A stretch of DNA of 16,955 nucleotides, from contig DAOUCV010000005.1 in NCBI GenBank assembly GCA_034432095.1, forward strand, positions 1-16,955, given 5' to 3'. This DNA is from DAOUCV01 sp034432095 (GTDB lineage Bacteria; Chloroflexota; Dehalococcoidia; Dehalococcoidales; UBA2162). A program made the translations under genes and the position numbers. Below the pieces are notes generated by a model. It did not search any database and had not been told where the DNA came from. It was given only the letters and a program-made list of their open reading frames with translations. Below, piece by piece: positions 5,719-11,830 of this stretch. How positions within the stretch are numbered: the first letter of the stretch is position 1; each line of letters starts with the position of its first letter.

Positions 5719-8237
5719 CTTGGACCTCTACCATGAGTACGGTCAATCTCACTATTGACGAAGTTAAGGTCAATGTTGCCCAGGAAACAACAATTCTGCA
5801 GGCCGCTCTACAGGCCGGCATTTACATCCCACACATCTGCTCGCACCCTGACCTACCTCCAGTAGAGACTCTAAAGCCCGCTGAAGCTGTTTACCGCGGT
5901 CAAACACGCATCGAAAACAAGAAGCCTACCTTAGAATACGATGGCTGTCAGCTCTGCATGGTTGAAATCGAGGGAAGGGAAGGTTTACACCGGGCATGTA
6001 ATAGCCCGGTGGCTGAAGGAATGGTAGTTCACACCAATACTCCGGAGGTTCAGGTATTCCGGCGTAACAGGCTCATGCTTATTCTGGCGGAACACCCCCA
6101 TGCCTGTCTCACCTGTGCTCAGAAGGAGGGCTGCGCTCGTTTCCCGTGCTCTACAAACATACCGGAGAATGAAAGATGCTGTCCCAAGTTCGGCAACTGC
6201 GAACTACAGAGTGTAGCCGAGTATATTGGAATTAAGCCAGAGACCCCCCGTTATATCTTTGGCAATCTGCCCATTATCAAGGACGAGCCTCTATTTGAGA
6301 GGAATTATAACCTCTGCATTGGTTGTACGCGCTGTATCAGGGTGTGCCGGGACGTGCGTGGAGTTGGCGCGCTACACTTTGTCTTTGATGAAAAAGGCCG
6401 GGTCATGGTGGGTACAGTAGGCGCTACGGCCAACGAGTCTGCCTGCCGATTCTGTACCGCCTGTGTTGAGGTTTGCCCCACCGGGGCCCTACAGGACAAA
6501 GAGGAATTCAAGGAAGCCCCCTGCCGGACCACCTGCCCCGCCGGGATAGATGTCCCCCGGTATGTGCATCTTATCAGCGAAGGGAAATTCGCCGATGCTG
6601 CCGCAGTTATCCGGGAGAAGGTACCCTTTCCCCGAGTGCTGGGTTATATTTGCCCCAATACTTGTGAGTTGAAATGCCGACGTGGAGAATTAAATGAGCC
6701 GATTGCCATCAGGGCTCTGAAGAGATTTGCTGCCGAACACGATGACAAGCGCTGGAAGGCCAGGCTGAAGCCAGTTACCAGCACGGGTAAAAAGGTGGCC
6801 ATCGTAGGGTCAGGTCCTGCCGGACTTAGCGCCGCTTATTACCTGAGCAGGTTGGGACATTCAGTCACCATCTTTGAAACGGCATCACAGCCTGGAGGTA
6901 TGATGCACTCAGTAATCCCAAGATTTCTATTACCACAAGATGTACTGGACGAGGAAGTTGCCGAAATCTTGAGTTCTGGCGCCGAGCTCAGGCTGAATAC
7001 CAAGGTAGAGAATGCCAGTGAGCTCCTTAAGAACGGATATGATGCTGTTTTGCTCGCCATCGGATTACAGGTTGGAAGCAAACTTCCTATTCCAGGCAAT
7101 GACCTCCAGGGAGTCTTTATCGGGCTTGATTTCCTCAGGGGCATCAATAAGAGGGAAGATATAAAGCTGGGCAGGAACGTGCTGGTCATCGGTGGTGGCG
7201 GGGTAGCTTGCGATGTAGCCCGGACTGCTAAGCGTCTTGGCGTCCCACGGGTTGCGATGGCTTTTCTGGAGTCAAGAGAGACTATGCCGGCTCCTTCACG
7301 TGACGTCAAACAGACGGTGGATGAAGGAATAGAACTTTACCCTTCCCGGTCCTTTAAACAGATTCTCGGTGAAAACGGGCAGGTAAAAGGCGTTGAGTGC
7401 CTCCAGGTCAAATGGATGAAGTTCGATGAAGAAGGCAGGCTGCAACTGGAGACAGTCCCGGATTCGGAGCACACTATAGAGGCAGACACAGTCATCTTTG
7501 CCGTTGGTCAGGCAATTGATAGCCAGTTTGTGGAAAGAAGTGGACTCGAACTCACCAGCCGCAAGACAATCAAAACCTCACCTGATACTCTAGAGACCAG
7601 CCTGAAGGGTATCTTCGCCAGCGGCGATGCTGTCAGCGGGCCAGCCTCAGTCGTTGAGGCCATAGCTACCGGCAGGAAAGCCGCTATCTCAATTGATATA
7701 TTCCTGGGTGGTGAAGGACTCATCGAGGAAGAACTGAGTGAGGAGAAGAAAATCCTGCCCTACCTGGGCAGGGAAGAGGGCTTCATAGAAAAAGCTAGGG
7801 TTGAGCCTAGTCTTTGCCCCACCAGAGAGCGAATCCGTTGTTTTGAAGCGGTGGAGCTCCCCCTGAATAGTGAGCAGGCTGAGGCTGAGGGTCGCCGTTG
7901 CCTCAAGTGTGATTTGAGATTCGAGCTCAGCAAGCCAATCCTGCCACCTCGCAAGGAGCCGTGGCTCGAGTTTACACCCGAGAATGTGAACCGATTACCC
8001 GAGGTGGAGGGTGTCTTTCAACTGCTCGATGAACAGGAAAACATCATCTATATTAAAGGAGCCGTGAACCTGCGCTTGGAGTTGCAGGCGCAGCTGGGTC
8101 TTAATGAAAAGGCTCGATACTTCATTTATGAAGAAGAGCCGATGTATACCAAGCGGGAGAGCGAACTTCTTCAACAGTATACCCTGCAGTATGGTGAGAT
8201 GCCCGAGGGGAATCGGGAGTTTGATGACCTCTTCTAG
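5715..8237 (+). CDS. bzdV: Multi-cluster Fe-S/FAD oxidoreductase (BzdV-like, NuoG-GltD fusion)
   Basis: An 840-aa soluble redox protein. Domains in order: plant-type [2Fe-2S] (Cys42, 78, 81, 95); NuoG-like His-Cys3 [4Fe-4S] (His127, Cys131, 134, 140); two ferredoxin-type clusters (Cys201/204/207/211 and Cys244/247/250/254); GltD-type Fe-S N-domain (Cys270, 274, 313, 317, 321); FAD site GSGPAG (365-370); NAD(P)H site GGGGVACD (493-500); FAD tail IFASGDAV (633-640); then a separate C-terminal domain of about 85 residues (757-840). It probably oxidises NAD(P)H and passes electrons to the adjacent ferredoxin, as proposed for Azoarcus BzdV. The GTG at 5715 overlaps the ferredoxin stop; an ATG at 5733 is an alternative start and removes only six residues. 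Last gene of the operon. Confidence 0.8.
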   Translation: MTWTSTMSTVNLTIDEVKVNVAQETTILQAALQAGIYIPHICSHPDLPPVETLKPAEAVYRGQTRIENKKPTLEYDGCQLCMVEIEGREGLHRACNSPVAEGMVVHTNTPEVQVFRRNRLMLILAEHPHACLTCAQKEGCARFPCSTNIPENERCCPKFGNCELQSVAEYIGIKPETPRYIFGNLPIIKDEPLFERNYNLCIGCTRCIRVCRDVRGVGALHFVFDEKGRVMVGTVGATANESACRFCTACVEVCPTGALQDKEEFKEAPCRTTCPAGIDVPRYVHLISEGKFADAAAVIREKVPFPRVLGYICPNTCELKCRRGELNEPIAIRALKRFAAEHDDKRWKARLKPVTSTGKKVAIVGSGPAGLSAAYYLSRLGHSVTIFETASQPGGMMHSVIPRFLLPQDVLDEEVAEILSSGAELRLNTKVENASELLKNGYDAVLLAIGLQVGSKLPIPGNDLQGVFIGLDFLRGINKREDIKLGRNVLVIGGGGVACDVARTAKRLGVPRVAMAFLESRETMPAPSRDVKQTVDEGIELYPSRSFKQILGENGQVKGVECLQVKWMKFDEEGRLQLETVPDSEHTIEADTVIFAVGQAIDSQFVERSGLELTSRKTIKTSPDTLETSLKGIFASGDAVSGPASVVEAIATGRKAAISIDIFLGGEGLIEEELSEEKKILPYLGREEGFIEKARVEPSLCPTRERIRCFEAVELPLNSEQAEAEGRRCLKCDLRFELSKPILPPRKEPWLEFTPENVNRLPEVEGVFQLLDEQENIIYIKGAVNLRLELQAQLGLNEKARYFIYEEEPMYTKRESELLQQYTLQYGEMPEGNREFDDLF

Positions 8238-8366
8238 GCAAATTCTTATACCGGCTCTTAGTCCTGTTGCCTTGCCTCTTTGGGAGAGCGAAGTGACATG
8301 ACTCTTCTTTCTGCCACACTATCTGGTGATTCTAAGATTAGCGGGTAGTCTCGAGCCGGACTGACA
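8238..8366. other. Convergent intergenic gap after the bzd operon
   Basis: No gene is seen. CCGGCTC (8251-8257) and GAGCCGG (8353-8359) are a 7-bp inverted repeat 95 nt apart. No stem followed by a T-run is present on either strand, so termination of the bzd operon is not explained by a standard intrinsic terminator here. Confidence 0.4.
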
Positions 8367-8822
8367 TCAGTTTCCTTTCACTCTTTTCAGCAGCCAGGAA
8401 CTGGATTGCACTTTCGGTCCGCCAATGTTATAGACAATTCTACATCCGAGCTCTTTACAGACACGCAATTCAATTTCCGGCATGTTCCCTTCCGTCCTAT
8501 CCCCGCCTTTAGCCAGTATATCGGGCTTGACTAACCTCAGCGCCTCTTCGCAGGTAACGTCCTTTCCAGGGTCGATTATCACCTTATCAACATACCTTAT
8601 GCTTTCAATTATTTCTTTTCTTACGTTTTCTGAGGGATAGAACGTTTGACCTTTCTTCTTCTTCAACTGCTCATCGCTATTTAACATTACTACCAAAACG
8701 TCGCCTAACTTCTTGGCTTCCTTAAACAGTCTTATATGCCCCTCATGAAGGGGGTCGAAGCCTCCGCCCGTAGCTACCACAATCTTTCTTAATCTCAAGA
8801 AACGTAAGATACCTTTAAGCAT
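8367..8822 (-). CDS. Nucleotidyltransferase, RfaE2/cytidylyltransferase-like
   Basis: A 151-aa HxGH-type nucleotidyltransferase when read from the ATG at 8822. GGGFDPLHEGHIRLFKEAK (residues 19-37) contains the HEGH catalytic motif (26-29); a LNSD segment, the arginine of ENVRKEII (Arg68) and the C-terminal GGPKVQSSSWLL complete the family pattern. The closing motif resembles the adenylyltransferase of ADP-heptose synthesis (RfaE/HldE C-domain) and related sugar-phosphate cytidylyltransferases, so it probably activates a phosphorylated sugar or polyol for envelope synthesis. The frame can be opened nine codons earlier at a TTG (8849), but a TATAAT box at 8851-8856 puts the transcription start downstream of that TTG, so the ATG is preferred; GGGTGGGA upstream may serve as ribosome site. 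It converges on the bzd operon. Confidence 0.75.
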   Translation of the reverse strand: MLKGILRFLRLRKIVVATGGGFDPLHEGHIRLFKEAKKLGDVLVVMLNSDEQLKKKKGQTFYPSENVRKEIIESIRYVDKVIIDPGKDVTCEEALRLVKPDILAKGGDRTEGNMPEIELRVCKELGCRIVYNIGGPKVQSSSWLLKRVKGN

Positions 8823-8850
8823 AATATTTTGTCCCACCCTGTTTGACAAT

Positions 8851-8859
8851 ATTATATCA
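8851..8859 (-). promoter_or_regulatory. Extended -10 promoter of the nucleotidyltransferase gene
   Basis: Read on the minus strand, TGATATAAT is a consensus extended -10 element. No good -35 is present 16-18 nt upstream, which is usual for extended -10 promoters. The predicted start near 8844 leaves a leader of about 22 nt to the ATG at 8822. Confidence 0.55.
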
Positions 8860-8921
8860 CCGTGAGGTCTAACTTCATAAGTCTAGGCTGAAAAGTTACC
8901 TGGTGCGCCGGGGTGATAAAT

Positions 8922-8951
8922 TTGACGGTAGAAATATGAAGGTGGTATATA
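8922..8951 (+). promoter_or_regulatory. Possible promoter of the cupin gene
   Basis: TTGACG at 8922-8927 and TATATA at 8946-8951 are separated by 18 nt. A second TATAAT at 8979-8984 lacks a matching -35. Either could serve the gene starting at 9018. Confidence 0.4.
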
Positions 8952-8984
8952 ACTCAGTAGTGGTTTTGGCTCAGGGATTATAAT

Positions 8985-9004
8985 TTTATAGAAGTTTATA
9001 GAAG
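8985..9004. repeat. Tandem 10-bp duplication before the cupin ribosome site
   Basis: TTTATAGAAG occurs twice with no gap (8985-8994 and 8995-9004), directly followed by the GGAGG Shine-Dalgarno of the next gene. It lies in the probable 5' leader. Confidence 0.8.
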
Positions 9005-9017
9005 GAGGATACTGCAA

Positions 9018-9491
9018 ATGGAGAAGAAGAAATACTGGAGACACATAATCAGAGGGCCTTTCTATGTGAATGCAGAACCGGGGATGACTGGCACATCGAT
9101 ATTTGCCCACCACAATGAGTATGGAAACGGTACCACATTGGGTTACCACTGTATTAACGCAAACTATGAGGCACCAATAACTCATTCCCATGATTTCCAC
9201 GAACTGCTTTGCTTCATCGGGGGGAACCCGGAGAATATAAATGACTTAGGGGCGGAAATCAGCATCTGCCTGGGTGACGAATTAGAAGAACATATCATAA
9301 CCAGCGCTACTATTGTCTCCATCCCGCCGGGCTTAAAGCATTGTCCCCTCATTGTGAAGAAAATTACTAAGCCGTTCGTATTCCTAGAGATATCAACCAC
9401 CAAGGAGTATAGCCAACCCACGGAATTATTGAAAGAAATGCCTGCTAGCAAACCAATAAAGGAAAAAGGTAAATTTCAACCCGAAAGCTAA
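9018..9491 (+). CDS. Small cupin-domain protein of unknown role
   Basis: This 157-aa protein has a strong Shine-Dalgarno (GAAGGAGG) 8 or so nt before the ATG. The central part looks like a single cupin barrel: HSHDFHELLCFIGG (His56, His58, His61, Glu62) gives the HxH-x(2)-HE metal-site motif, and SIPPGLKHCPL (His108) gives the second-motif histidine. That set of ligands suggests a bound divalent metal. No signal peptide or membrane segment is seen, and the last 25 residues are lysine-rich and probably disordered. The gene stands alone between two oppositely or separately promoted genes, so neighbours give no clue. Substrate and function are not recognisable; the cupin call rests on spacing and motif pattern. 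Confidence 0.6.
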   Translation: MEKKKYWRHIIRGPFYVNAEPGMTGTSIFAHHNEYGNGTTLGYHCINANYEAPITHSHDFHELLCFIGGNPENINDLGAEISICLGDELEEHIITSATIVSIPPGLKHCPLIVKKITKPFVFLEISTTKEYSQPTELLKEMPASKPIKEKGKFQPES

Positions 9492-9770
9492 AACGTAAAG
9501 CTGGGCATATTTCACAACTACTCTTTACGTTGGGCACAAAATCGCCTAACAGCCGACCATAGCATAAGAAACGGACATTTTCCGTCAGAACCCCCCGTTT
9601 CGTTTGCTGAAGCCTTTAAATACCCATTCTCCTTCCCTTGCCCCACCACTCGACCGACTCTTCGTCCTTCAGGTCACTCCTCGTGCGCTCGCGGGACAAA
9701 GATGTTATCCATAGACCTGGCAGCCCTGTATATTCAAATGGGTGTTTCGTCTAATACCCTTGGTTCCCGA
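9492..9770. other. Gene-poor intergenic stretch with inverted repeats
   Basis: No convincing gene is seen. AACGTAAAG (9492-9500) and CTTTACGTT (9523-9531) are a perfect 9-bp inverted repeat with a 22-nt loop directly after the cupin stop, but without a T-run. ACGGA (9571-9575) pairs with TCCGT (9581-9585), and AAACGG (9569-9574) can alternatively pair with CCGTTT (9595-9600); the two helices exclude each other. The part from about 9620 to 9690 is strongly pyrimidine-rich on the plus strand. Confidence 0.5.
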
Positions 9771-9799
9771 TTGTCTGTTTACAGCCGTGGGGCTATAAT
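9771..9799 (+). promoter_or_regulatory. Sigma-70 promoter of the phosphofructokinase gene
   Basis: TTGTCT at 9771-9776, a 17-nt spacer and a perfect TATAAT at 9794-9799. The expected start is near 9806, about 43 nt before the chosen ATG. It also shows that translation cannot begin at the upstream in-frame ATG at 9702. Confidence 0.7.
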
Positions 9800-9801
9800 G
9801 C

Positions 9802-9826
9802 AAGCAAAAAAGGCGATTTTTTGCTT
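9802..9826. repeat. Perfect inverted repeat with A6/T6 tracts at the pfk start site
   Basis: AAGCAAAAAA (9802-9811) and TTTTTTGCTT (9817-9826) are perfect 10-bp arms around a GGCGA loop. The repeat begins 2 bp after the -10 box and so spans the predicted transcription start. It could be an operator, a bend, or a weak terminator for transcription arriving from upstream. Confidence 0.7.
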
Positions 9827-9848
9827 TGTTTTGAGTGGAGGTCTAGTT

Positions 9849-10946
9849 ATGGACAAGAAGGGTAGAATCGCAATTCTTACCGCAGGAGGGGACTGCCCCG
9901 GTATAAATGCCGTCATCCGGGCAGTCGCCAAGAAGGCTATTCTTGAATACGGACTAGAGGTTATCGGTATCGAAGATGGATACGACGGCGTTATTCATAG
10001 TCGCCATCGAAGGCTTCAATATGACGACGTCTCCGGAATTATTACACTTGGTGGCACCATACTCGGCACTTCAAATATAGCAAACCCGTACCGGTACGCC
10101 GTAAGAAAGGGTGACAAACTGGAGTTTGAGGATATGTCACAGCAGGCCATTACCAACATAAACAGATTAGGGATAGACTGCCTCGTTTGTATAGGGGGTG
10201 ACGGCACCCTGAACATAGCCTCTAGACTCTTTAATGACGGGGTGCCCGTTATTGGAGTGCCCAAGACGATAGACAATGACCTGAGAGGAACTGACATCAC
10301 TGTTGGTTTTGATTCAGCCGTTTCCATTGCTACAGAAGCTATCGATAGGATACATACCACTGCTCAATCGCACCACCGTGTTATGGTTGTGGAAGTTATG
10401 GGGCGTAATGCGGGGTGGATTGCTCTACAGGCGGGTATTGCCGGCGGAGGTGATGTTATCCTCATTCCAGAGATTCCTTATGAAATGGACATCATCGTGG
10501 ATAAAGTGATGGACAGGAATAAAAAGGGCAAGAGATTTACTATAGTCGTGGTTGCCGAAGGGGCAAGACCGAAAGGCGGAGACATCGTAATAAGGAGAAT
10601 CGTTAAAGAGAGTACCGACCCGGTTCGCCTTGGAGGCATCGGGCTTGTGCTGGCCTCCCAGATCGAGAAAACAACAGCGATTGAAACCCGTGCCGTTATT
10701 ATCGGACATCTCCAGAGAGGCGGAACCCCGACGCCCTCCGATAGAATACTGGCAACAAGATTGGGCACCAGAGCGGTCGACATGATAGAAAAGGGAAAGT
10801 ACGGGTATATGGTAGGAGTCAAAGGCAATTTACTCACTGAGGTCTCGTTAGAAGAGGTTACCAAAGGCCCCAGACAGATTCCAATTGATGACCCGCTGAT
10901 TCAATCTGCCCGGTCGGTAGGGACTTGCTTCGGCGATTCATTATGA
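9849..10946 (+). CDS. pfkA: 6-phosphofructokinase (group III-like)
   Basis: A 365-aa phosphofructokinase that phosphorylates fructose 6-phosphate in glycolysis. Seen: ILTAGGDCPGIN (9-20), GGDGT (116-120), PKTIDND (138-144, with catalytic aspartates 142 and 144), MGRNAGW (184-190) and GHLQRGGTPTPSDR. The start at 9849 is chosen over the upstream ATG at 9702 because GGAGG lies just before it, a promoter ends at 9799, and the family N-terminus begins here. Gly at the position of E. coli Gly104 (here Gly119) favours ATP, whereas Lys in PKTIDND (Lys139, where E. coli has Gly) is the residue of PPi-dependent enzymes; this mixed pair is known from actinobacterial-type ATP enzymes. ATP is the more likely donor but not certain. 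Confidence 0.9.
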   Translation: MDKKGRIAILTAGGDCPGINAVIRAVAKKAILEYGLEVIGIEDGYDGVIHSRHRRLQYDDVSGIITLGGTILGTSNIANPYRYAVRKGDKLEFEDMSQQAITNINRLGIDCLVCIGGDGTLNIASRLFNDGVPVIGVPKTIDNDLRGTDITVGFDSAVSIATEAIDRIHTTAQSHHRVMVVEVMGRNAGWIALQAGIAGGGDVILIPEIPYEMDIIVDKVMDRNKKGKRFTIVVVAEGARPKGGDIVIRRIVKESTDPVRLGGIGLVLASQIEKTTAIETRAVIIGHLQRGGTPTPSDRILATRLGTRAVDMIEKGKYGYMVGVKGNLLTEVSLEEVTKGPRQIPIDDPLIQSARSVGTCFGDSL

Positions 10947-10960
10947 CCCAGATTCTGCTG

Positions 10961-11248
10961 TCACTTTCTCTCGCCCCGCCTCATGGCGAGGATTATCTTT
11001 ATCCCTTCAAGATTGGCACCCTCGTCTTCCAACTTAGCTATCTCTTTGATAAGCTCTATTTCTGAATCGCTGAAGAGACGCTGACCGCCCTCTGTCCTCT
11101 TCGGCATAAGCAACCCGGCTTCTTCAAACCTGCGGATACGCCCGGCTTCAACACCGGTTAGCCTCACCGCAACCCCCATTGTGTATTTGGGGAGCTGTCC
11201 TTCTTTCCGGTCATCCGGGTTGAGGGCCTCTCTGAATGTCAACGTCAC
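10961..11248 (-). CDS. MerR-family regulator, short HspR/GlnR-like
   Basis: A 95-aa MerR-type DNA-binding protein. LPKYTMGVAVRLTGVEAGRI, RRFEEAGLLMPKRTEGGQRLF and SDSEIELIKEIAKLEDEGANL form the winged helix; it ends soon after the LEGIKIIL helix, so it has no effector domain or long dimerisation coil. This is the HspR/GlnR type of layout. Translation starts at GTG (11248) after a strong GGGAGGGGG site 8 nt away. It ends 14 nt from the convergent pfk stop, and it is divergent from a second HspR-like gene, with both promoters in one 140-bp region. Control of the neighbouring heat-shock operon, of itself, or of both is inferred. Confidence 0.75.
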   Translation of the reverse strand: MTLTFREALNPDDRKEGQLPKYTMGVAVRLTGVEAGRIRRFEEAGLLMPKRTEGGQRLFSDSEIELIKEIAKLEDEGANLEGIKIILAMRRGERK

Positions 11249-11314
11249 GACTAAAACCCCCTCCCTATTACCATCTAGTAAGTCTCTCCAAAGTCCTATA
11301 TCTTCTGACTATAT

Positions 11315-11343
11315 ATTCTAATAGATGCACTCATGCATGTCAA
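11315..11343 (-). promoter_or_regulatory. Promoter of the short MerR gene
   Basis: On the minus strand TTGACA (plus 11338-11343), a 17-nt spacer and TAGAAT (plus 11315-11320) match consensus at 11 of 12 positions. The spacer holds an inverted repeat ATGCA-N4-TGCAT (plus 11325-11338), a typical place for a MerR-family or repressor operator. Confidence 0.7.
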
Positions 11344-11359
11344 TATCAATAGTAATTTG

Positions 11360-11379
11360 TTAGAAATATATTAGAAATA
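11360..11379. repeat. Direct repeats between divergent hspR-like promoters
   Basis: TTAGAAATA occurs at 11360-11368 and 11371-11379, an 11-bp period. CTAATAG occurs at 11318-11324 and again at 11381-11387. The block lies between the two divergent promoters and is a candidate shared operator. It does not resemble the CTTGAGT-N7-ACTCAAG (HAIR) site of Streptomyces HspR. Confidence 0.5.
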
Positions 11380-11391
11380 ACTAATAGGGTA

Positions 11392-11420
11392 TTGACATAT
11401 CTTGTATCAACTGCTATAAT
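11392..11420 (+). promoter_or_regulatory. Consensus promoter of the hspR-dnaK-hsp20 operon
   Basis: TTGACA at 11392-11397, 17 nt, TATAAT at 11415-11420: a perfect sigma-70 promoter, with TGC ahead of the -10 (extended -10). TGCTA (11412-11416) and TAGCA (11427-11431) form an inverted repeat over the -10 and start site, a possible repressor site. Such a strong promoter would need repression at normal temperature, consistent with an HspR-type control. Confidence 0.8.
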
Positions 11421-11442
11421 ACTTTGTAGCAAGGAGGTTATC

Positions 11443-11790
11443 ATGGCTAGTAACAACAGTATTGGCGTCTATGTTATGCAGGTAGCGGCGACGCTGACCG
11501 GCATGCACCCGCAGACGCTACGCAAATACGAGCGGATCGGCCTGGTGATGCCCTCACGACATTATATGGTGCGTCTGTACTCCGACGAGGACATCGCTCG
11601 TCTCAGGATGATAAAACACCTGGTGGATGACGTGGGGCTTAACCTCGCCGGTGTGGAGCTAGCGCTCAAGATGAGGGATAGACTGCTCGATATGAAAGAG
11701 GAGATTGCTTCGGCAGGATTAAGCCACCGACTGGAAGAGCACCTGACCTCTTTGCTTGATGGCATGCTGGAAATGCTCGGTAGCTATTAA
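11443..11790 (+). CDS. hspR: HspR-like MerR-family heat-shock regulator
   Basis: A 115-aa MerR-type protein. GVYVMQVAATLTGMHPQTLRKYERIGLVMP (split: winged-helix residues about 8-37) is the HspR signature, in particular the GMHPQTLRKYE helix, followed by the RLYSDEDIARLRMIKHL wing/helix and GLNLAGVELAL. The C-terminal part is a helical segment with many charged residues, probably a dimer coil. HspR represses chaperone genes and uses DnaK as co-repressor in actinobacteria. The ATG at 11443 follows AAGGAGG by 5 nt; extending the frame to 11392 is ruled out because that would run through the promoter. It is first in an operon with dnaK 40 nt downstream, the reverse of the dnaK-grpE-dnaJ-hspR order of Streptomyces. 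Confidence 0.8.
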   Translation: MASNNSIGVYVMQVAATLTGMHPQTLRKYERIGLVMPSRHYMVRLYSDEDIARLRMIKHLVDDVGLNLAGVELALKMRDRLLDMKEEIASAGLSHRLEEHLTSLLDGMLEMLGSY

Positions 11791-11830
11791 CTTGAACAAT
11801 GGCAGATTATGTGCAGTGGAGGTGATAGAT

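Noticed and set aside
6839..7309. 156-aa minus-strand frame opposite bzdV
   Set aside because: Serine/proline-rich composition typical of an antisense shadow, no ribosome site, and the plus strand encodes a fully recognisable flavoprotein.
8251..8359. CCGGCTC/GAGCCGG inverted repeat as boundary of a structured RNA or terminator
   Set aside because: Seven base pairs over 95 nt can occur by chance and there is no T-run; noted only as part of the gap.
9614..9700. Short minus-strand open frame reading into the region before pfk
   Set aside because: No start codon with a ribosome site and no family similarity that I recognise; possibly a remnant, but not supportable as a gene.
9702..9848. N-terminal extension of phosphofructokinase from the ATG at 9702
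   Set aside because: The 49 extra residues do not resemble the family, a promoter (9771-9799) lies inside, and a good ribosome site precedes the ATG at 9849.
11392..11442. Extended start of the hspR-like gene at 11392
   Set aside because: It would begin inside the -35 box of a perfect promoter; the ATG at 11443 has AAGGAGG.
11756..11830. Extended start of dnaK overlapping hspR
   Set aside because: The added residues are not DnaK-like, and GGAGGTGAT precedes the ATG at 11831.
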